Positions 58,901-64,000 of a stretch of 64,000 bases of DNA are shown piece after piece (position 1 is the stretch's first letter; each line of letters opens with the position of its first letter). The DNA lies in assembly GCF_949628265.1 (NCBI RefSeq), contig NC_088787.1:2222501-2286500 (forward strand), read 5' to 3'. Both the position numbers and the translations under genes were made by a program. The notes below the pieces were generated by a model that was not told where the DNA came from, did not search any database, and saw only the letters and a list, made by a program, of their open reading frames with translations. Origin of the DNA: Cloeon dipterum (taxonomy: Eukaryota; Arthropoda; Insecta; Ephemeroptera; Baetidae).

Positions 58901-61900
58901 AATCGAAGTTTCAAAGTTGGCCATGAATGTAGTAGAGGTGTTTTTTCATCGAGTGGAGGAGCATTTCCTTTCCACACATTTCGCATTTTTCACGAGCGCG
59001 ATCCAAGTGGGAACGTTGAATATGGCATAGAAGGTTATATTTCAAGAAAAACCTCTTCTTGCAGAAATCACATTCAAAGGAACTCTCGATCAAATTATGT
59101 CTCATAGCCAAATGGTTTTTCAAATTCGAGAATCGAGTGAAGCTTTTGGGACAGTGCGCGCATTTCTTCAAATTAGCAGCGTTGTGTCGATATTTCAAGT
59201 GACTTTTCAAGTTTGTTGCACTTTTGAAGAACCTCTTGCATGGCTCGCACCTGAATCCAAGATTTTTGTGCTGCAAACCACGCCAGGAGTTGTTTCTATG
59301 CGTTCTTTCTACGTGGTAATCCAACAATGAACGTATGTGGAACATTTTTTCGCATTTGTCACACTTAATTCGAGTTTCTTTGCATTTTCCCCTGTGCGTT
59401 TGAAATAACCCTAAGCAATCAAACTTGTTTTTGCAGCGATGGCATTTCTGCTTTTTCAGGTGGAGACTAATATTGCGTGATGTAACATCTTCGTCGCATA
59501 TTGAGCAATTTTTGAACGAATGATCTTGTTGGCCATGCATCTTCAGCAATTCCATGGTTGAAAACAATTTGTCGCACTTTTCACACTTGATTGTCTTCGG
59601 AAAATGCTTCGCAGTTATGTGTTTTTCCAAATTTGTTTTTTTCTTTGCTCTATATCCACAATACTCGCATTCGTAGGCTTTGGGTTCTTCACCTTCATCC
59701 TTGTGAGTTGTATCAAAGTGAGATTTCATATCATCTTCAGATTTGAAATAATGAATGCAACCACGTAAAGAGCATTTCACCGGATATTCAGTGTGGATAT
59801 GTCGAACATGGCTTCGGTAGTTAACATATTCCTGGAACTCCTTTTCACAAAAGAAACACTGAATAACTTTTCGTTCCTTCGACTTCTCGTGGAAATTCTT
59901 GACGTGCTCTTCTTTCTCCTCAATTGTGTGGAAGTAGCTGGCACAATTTTGTTTGTCACACCTCATGGCATTTTTGTGCGCGCTCTTCACGTGGTTTGCC
60001 AAGCTTGAACTGAATTTGTATGATTTGTCACAGTAGAAACATTTAGTCCTTATTAGCTTAGAATGGTTGTCAGATTCAATTTCTTCTTCTTCGCTCTGTG
60101 AATCTGCAATTTTCTCCAACTGAACCCAGCACTGCTCAACTTTTCCATCTAAACAAGCATAAAACGCGATTTAAATTTTCTCTTTAGAAGTCCCGTAGAA
60201 TAATTAATTTACCAAAATAACTTTTCCGCAGCTCTTTTGCCGCGTCGTCCAAATAATCCAAATGTTGAGGCCACCAAGAATCAGCCTCGAAATTCAAGCC
60301 GTGTTTGGCCAGGAACCTTTTATAAAAAAAATCGTGACGAAAATTAAACAGGACAATTTAAAAATGCAACTCACTCCGCGTGCCAGATGCAGAAGTTACA
60401 AATTAGGTCTTTATCTTGGATTTCTTCGGAAAATTCGTAACCGCAAATGATAAGTAACCAATTCTGGAGCTTCTCCTTGTCCACGTTGACTGCTTGGACA
60501 AATCCGTCCGCCGCCGGACGCTCGCACAAAACGCACAGTGGCCTCGCAAACGACATTTCGGAGCGAGAATCTTCCAAGCAATGAATACGACGGGTGACGA
60601 GGAGAAAACCTTATTCACTTTTGTTGCAGAGGCACCTCAAAAATTCGAAAAATTTTCCTTATTAGTTTTAGCCCCTTTAAACATATCTTAGATTCTTTTA
60701 AAATTCTCCAGCTATGATTAACAATTTCCTTTTTCTAAATAGCAAATTTTTAAATATCCATGACTGACAAAATGCGGCTTCCAGAAATCAGGAAGAATTA
60801 CAAATTACTTGATATAATTTATTAAATTCATCGTAAATTAAAAATATAAAAAAGGGACTTTATAAATTTAAATATTTCTTTATTTTAGGTCTGCTACTGG
60901 ATGTCATTTGCGAAGCAACGCGGCTTCGAGCTTCTTGGCGGTCGAATTTCCTGCTCGTCCGAGCACATCCTGAACCTTGTACCTGTGGATGACGGGTTGG
61001 TGCACCGGCCACGCGCCGAGTGGTCCATCGGATACATGAACTGCGAGCTGAACGACGCCGAGATCTGGCTGCAGTCCGCATTGGAGGAGGAAAAGGAGCA
61101 GGTGTCGCTGCGGCAGCCAGTCGAAAAGTGTTACTTCCTGTCCCTGGCGAAGGTTTCCTACGGCCGCGAGACCACCCTGGAGAAGGACCCGCATCACAGG
61201 CTCGTGGTTTACGACCTGAAGGGCGCCTGGACCAAGAGCAACCGGGACGTCGCCTTCGCCCTGTTCGACTCCTTCGTCAAAAGCCAGGTTGGAATAACTC
61301 GGTTAAGGTTAAAGACCGTCTCTGACGAGATTTCTGAGCTCACCAATCGATTCCTGAGGGTCGAATTAGGTAATATGGATGTTTTTCCCGTTAAAAAAGT
61401 GCAGTGCGGCGTGCGAACTTTTTTCCCGCCAAAACAATTTGAACGTTTTTGCGAGAGCTGCGCATGCGTCAGAGCTGGCTGGATCTGACAAAGAATTCAT
61501 TTGTACAGGTGGCATCTCTGCAAGTGCTCAAACCAGCTCTGACGCATGCGCAGGTCTTGCATTTACGTTCAAATAGATTTGGCGGGAAAAAACGTTCTTC
61601 GTCGCGATGGACTTTTGGTAGGGAAAAACATCCTCTACACCTAATTCGACCCTCAGGAATCGATTGGTGGGCTCAGAAACTTCGCCAAAGACGGTTTTAA
61701 AGAGTTTATCTAATATTTTGGTTTATTTTTGCAGCAATTGAAGAAAAACCTGTCAACGGACGCCCTCAAAGTGTTTAAGAATGAAACAGCAAACACGCCA
61801 ATGAAAAATAGGCCACGGCCGAATGACAATCTAAGCGTCAGCACGCCAACCAATCCCACCCTTCAGGTACATCCTGAAAATTCCTGAGTGATTCGTGAAA

Positions 61901-63033
61901 ATTTTAAATAAAACCACAGCAAGCAACCGCTACTCCTTCGCCGATGACGAAGCTGCAGTCCGGCCACGCGGCCACCATGCTGCAACAACTGATCGCCGAA
62001 GTCGACAACAAAAATGTCGTCTACAGCGACGACCTGTCCACGCAGAATAAGGAGCAGATCCTCCAGGGCCTCGTTTCCTGCAGCGAGCACGACGTTTTCT
62101 ACGAAAACTGGCACAGTACGTGTTTAAAAATGGCGTCCATTAGCGTCTGACGCTCGCGGAAGCCATTTTTGCGCAGCTAAACTTCTGAATTAAAATTTGC
62201 AGTCGTGTTGGTGAACAGCCAGGTGCTGCTGAAGGGCTGCGAGACGAAAGGCTACGTGATCATGAGCGCCGCAAAGGCACAAATCCTGCAGCGGATCCAC
62301 CGGCCCGTGTGGAAGCAGCACACGCTCGTCTCGAAGACAACCTGGGTCGGCTCCCTCGAGTGCATGCAGTATTACGCCACGGTCATCGCCGGAGACACCC
62401 CGGACGGTACTGTTTTACATCCCGAGATGCAAAATAACAACTAAAATTGCAGAGAACATCATGTGGCTGACGATTGACAACATTGAGGAGAAGGAAAAAG
62501 ACTCTGCAGTGATCGAAAAGCCGGCTGACGTGCCCGACATAGTCGGAAGCGGCCACTCAGTCGGAGGAATCGTCAGCGAGACCGTCGGCGTCGGCACCGA
62601 GACGGAAAACTCGCCCATTCAGGTACGAAAATCAATACCTTGACCCACCTTCTCCTCATTCCCAAGGTTTACAGCTCCAGCGAATCGTGTCGCGGTGCAA
62701 ATGCGAATTTTTCTACGCGTGCTACGGCGACAACAGTTTGGACCCGAGCTCGATCGACCAGGTTCCGCCGCCGCCCAGCGACGAGGGCCTCGGGCCGTGG
62801 GAGCAGCGCGAGCAGGGCGTCGACGCCTTCACCCTGATGCACCACGACCTCGACGTCTGCACAAACTCGTTGCAGTACGCCATGATTCTGGACATTGTGA
62901 ACAATTTGCTGCTGCACGTCGAGCCGAGCAGAAAGGAGGCCGCCGAGAGAATGCAGCGGATGCGCTTCCAGCTGCAGTTGCACAGCTATGAAGACCAAAG
63001 AAAGCCCATCCAGCAGCTGCAGAACCAAGTCAG
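46945..63033 (+). CDS. hobbit: Hobbit/KIAA0100 (BLTP2) bridge-like lipid transfer protein (3' partial)
   Basis: Nineteen exons seen: 46945-47003, 47057-47189, 47239-47433, 47481-47762, 47821-47985, 48041-48161, 48220-48475, 48531-48682, 48735-49333, 49390-50115, 50845-51320, 51724-52248, 52301-52562, 60889-61287, 61735-61866, 61920-62115, 62203-62406, 62453-62622 and 62675-63033. About 1,803 codons with all phases matching; the last visible exon ends at an AG/GTACTG donor, so the C-terminus lies beyond the window. The N-terminal membrane anchor is LLLAVFVVFLITSWIVPWLL, followed by the chorein-like start GRIGLGWPYLILKEVHI. Later landmarks: LLKGCETKGYVIMSAAKAQI, WVGSLECMQYYATV, FTLMHHDLDVCTN and QYAMILDIVNNLLLHVEP. 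Family proteins form hydrophobic grooves carrying lipid at ER-plasma membrane contacts; the Drosophila protein is needed for regulated exocytosis. Intron 13 is 8.3 kb and hosts three antisense genes. Confidence 0.92.
50218..50830 (+). repeat. Copy of the GGGCC(T)ATGGGC/CAATCGATGCC repeat family in hobbit intron 10
   Basis: Starts GCAGAATTTTACGGCGAGTC, continues with CCATAGAAGCCGAGTTAT, GGGTCCTATGGGCC, GGCACCAATCGATGCCCCT, CCCCTCATCGAACACGTC and GACCTTTTTCAGGGTACC, matching 12520-13745 and 63163-64000. It keeps open the frame in front of exon 11, but that part is intronic. Confidence 0.65.
51375..51700. repeat. Array of TCTCA-N-TGAGA palindromes in hobbit intron 11
   Basis: About ten imperfect palindromes in 320 bp, for example TCTCACCGTGAG, ATCTCACTGTGAGAT, CTCACAGTGAG, ACTCACCGTGAGA and TTCTCAATTTGAGAACC (twice). 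Two core types alternate: one with a CCG/CTG-like centre, one with an AAT/TT centre. No coding potential. See findings. Confidence 0.8.
52563..52700 (+). repeat. Fragment of the same repeat family at the start of hobbit intron 13
   Basis: Directly after the exon 13 donor the intron reads GCAAGTCTGATTAAC, CTACGACCCATAGGAGTCG and TTTTTGGGGCCCAGATGG, matching the left end of the family copies at 50218 and 63163. The copy breaks off after about 135 bp. Confidence 0.6.
53165..54728 (-). CDS. ZAD-C2H2 zinc-finger protein A (C-terminal finger lost)
   Basis: Three exons: 54541-54728, 54379-54482 and 53165-54315. Exon 1 encodes a zinc-finger-associated domain (PLCVLCERPAADG ... DLICYFCIWHAE, two CxxC pairs), a dimerisation module common in insect transcription regulators. 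Exon 2 continues it (WWPQDSDYLDDAAKELR). Exon 3 carries about a dozen C2H2-type fingers, e.g. CPYCDKSYNYLTIHVKNAH and CAHCPKSFNLFSKMKMHLAM, some atypical (C2HC, or missing the last His). The frame stops at TAA 53165-53167, where the two paralogues have a Lys codon. Beyond the stop, the same frame still encodes a decayed ICGKEM...HSMEKHLLHFH finger to a TGA at 53096. DNA targets unknown. Lies antisense in hobbit intron 13. Confidence 0.85.
55936..57566 (-). CDS. ZAD-C2H2 zinc-finger protein B
   Basis: Three exons: 57385-57566, 57223-57326 and 55936-57158; 502 aa with consistent phases. The start MSSAKPLCVLCERP is the ATG shared with its neighbours. ZAD spans about residues 1-95. After an acidic, Gln-rich linker (VEQCWVQLEQFDDSEEG) come about 13 fingers: CVYCDKSFNHLTTHVKYAH first, CKICGKEMLIRSMENHLLYF last, with at least two irregular ones (CSICDEEVTSRNIFLHL lacks a normal second His; CRRCKNKFDCLGLLQTHWKT ends in Cys). 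Probable sequence-specific nuclear DNA-binding protein. Closely related to A and C along its whole length. Confidence 0.88.
58335..58580 (-). mobile_element. 5S-derived SINE body copy
   Basis: On the minus strand: GACTCGCTACTTGCTGC, TTGCACCTTTCCAGCAT, AGTGGGCTTAATGTTATCCG, TTATTGGGACCAGG and GGTCCGAGGACAGGGACAAA, collinear with the SINE at 3420-4060. Only a trace of the 5S head (CCTCCCTGCCGAATAT) remains at its 5' end. Lies between zinc-finger genes B and C. Confidence 0.65.
58911..60577 (-). CDS. ZAD-C2H2 zinc-finger protein C
   Basis: Three exons: 60375-60577, 60213-60316 and 58911-60148; 514 aa. Two candidate starts: 60577 (MEDSRSEMSFARPLC) or the internal ATG at 60556, the one that aligns with paralogue B; the longer is given. 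ZAD occupies exons 1-2 (CVLCERPAADG ... CNFCIWHAE, WWPQHLDYLDDAAKELR). Exon 3 has the same finger order as B, ending CEMCGKEMLLHSMKKHLYYI. Finger 5 has a small insertion (KDEGEEPKAYECEYCG) relative to A and B. Probable transcription regulator of unknown target. Confidence 0.87.
61309..61700. mobile_element. TTAA-flanked foldback MITE, copy 3 (hobbit intron 14)
   Basis: TTAA at 61309-61312, then AGACCGTCTCTGACGAG; the right end GACGGTT is followed by TTAA at 61697-61700. The arms hold CCAATCGATTCCTGAGGGTC, CCCGCCAAAACAATTTG and GCGCATGCGTCAGAGCTGG. The insertion begins about 22 bp after the exon 14 donor, and most of this intron is the element. Confidence 0.8.
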
Positions 63034-63162
63034 GTACTGAGTCGTCCTCCGAGCCGAAAAAAAATAATAAATCCGGCCCATCGGTGATTTTTCCAATAAT
63101 TAAAATAGAATTAAAAACAAAATCGTCACTTTTGGGGGCTGCATTAAGATCCATTCGATGAG

Positions 63163-64000
63163 AAAATTTAAGGCGAGTCTAAAAAATTTTGGTTTTTTAC
63201 TCTGCGACCCATAGAAGCCGAGTTATTAATTTTTAAAGTCGAAAAATCGCGATTTGGGACACTTGCAAATTTTGGTTTTAGGGCCCAGATGGGGCCCTAT
63301 GGGCTGGACGGCGTCGATTTGGGTACCAATCGATGCCACTTGTTGAGTCCGGTCTGCCCGTGTGCAATTTTTCAAAATCAGACCATTTTTAGAATTATTA
63401 CGATTTTTTTTCATTTAATTTTGCGAAAAAGTCAAAAAATGTTTTTATTTTTATTAAAATTCAGCCGCTCGTCTGATTTTAAACCACGACCCCTCATCGG
63501 ACGCGTCTTGGACGGGGCTTTGATCTGTGGTACTTTAACGACCTTTTTCAGGGTATCCCACCCTGAGATCCGCTCCGAGGCTGAATTTTATTGCTTTTTT
63601 CAAAATATTTCGGTTCCCAAGTGGGGCCCTATGGGCCAGACGGTACCGATTTGGGTACCAATCGATGCCCCTAGGTGAGGCACGTCTGTCCGCGTTGAAA
63701 TTTTCAAAATCGGACCATGTTTCGAATTTTGACGAATTTTTTTCGACTGACTTTTTGGAAAAGTCAAAAATTTGTTTAATTTTTATTTAAATTCGGCCGT
63801 TTATCCGATCGTCTACTACGGCCCCTCATCGGACAGGTCTTAGATGGGGCTTTGACCTGCGGTACCCTAACAACCTTTTTCAGGGTACCGCAACCTGAGA
63901 TCCGCTCCGAGGCTGAATTTTATTGCTTTTTTCAAAATATTTCGGTTCCCAAGTGGGGCCCTATGGGCCAAATGGTTCCCATTTGGGTACCAATCGATGC
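63163..64000 (+). repeat. 332-bp tandem repeat in a hobbit intron (runs off the window)
   Basis: The module GGGGCCCTATGGGC starts at 63291, 63623 and 63955, exactly 332 bp apart. Each is followed by TTTGGGTACCAATCGATGCC, a TTTCGAATTTTGACGA-like stretch, CCCCTCATCGGAC, and ACCTTTTTCAGGGTA. The first unit is preceded by the family's left end (AAGGCGAGTCTAAAAA). The array continues past the right edge. Confidence 0.8.

Noticed and set aside
53900-60008. Plus-strand frames opposite the zinc-finger exons
   Set aside because: They are antisense shadows of the fingers, recur at the same relative place in each paralogue and contain no independent conservation.

Overview
The window is eukaryotic nuclear DNA, almost certainly from an insect. 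Coding exons are short, joined by GT-AG introns, and spread through AT-rich DNA. The gene families point the same way: Yellow/major royal jelly proteins, ZAD-type zinc-finger genes, a Cu/Zn superoxide dismutase with a secretory signal, and an SLC6 transporter. I cannot name the species. Gene models were built by hand by matching splice sites, codon phase and family conservation; every complete model closes in frame.

Layout: (1) 1-18001 (+): three tandem Yellow/MRJP paralogues. The first is cut by the window edge and ends in a transmembrane segment plus a tyrosine-rich tail. The other two end in GPI-anchor-like signals. A wrecked LTR-retrotransposon nest, a 5S-rRNA-derived SINE and a hAT-like MITE lie between genes 1 and 2. 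(2) 20767-22336 (+): extracellular-type Cu/Zn SOD whose stop codon overlaps a splice donor, giving soluble or GPI-signal-bearing forms. (3) 22903-32928 (-): SLC6 transporter in 11 exons. (4) 36414-39001 (-): phosphoserine phosphatase, divergent from (5) 40060-43522 (+): SHCBP1/Nessun dorma-like beta-helix protein. (6) 44032-46242 (-): TLC-domain protein like TLCD1/2, divergent from (7) 46945 to beyond the window (+): Hobbit/KIAA0100 (BLTP2) bridge-like lipid transfer protein, 19 exons seen. Its 8.3-kb intron 13 holds three antisense ZAD-C2H2 zinc-finger paralogues.

The genes are not an operon-like system; they look like an ordinary insect neighbourhood with two local gene expansions (Yellow and ZAD-ZNF). 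The most unusual features are membrane-tethered Yellow proteins with two different anchor types, the dual-coded end of the SOD gene, several repeat families all carrying a palindromic TGCGCATGCGCA-type motif like an NRF-1/Ewg site, a short palindrome array in a hobbit intron, and a 332-bp tandem repeat running off the right edge. Yellow and zinc-finger exons are AT-rich at third positions, while SOD, SLC6, Hobbit and the SHCBP1-like gene are strongly GC-rich there.
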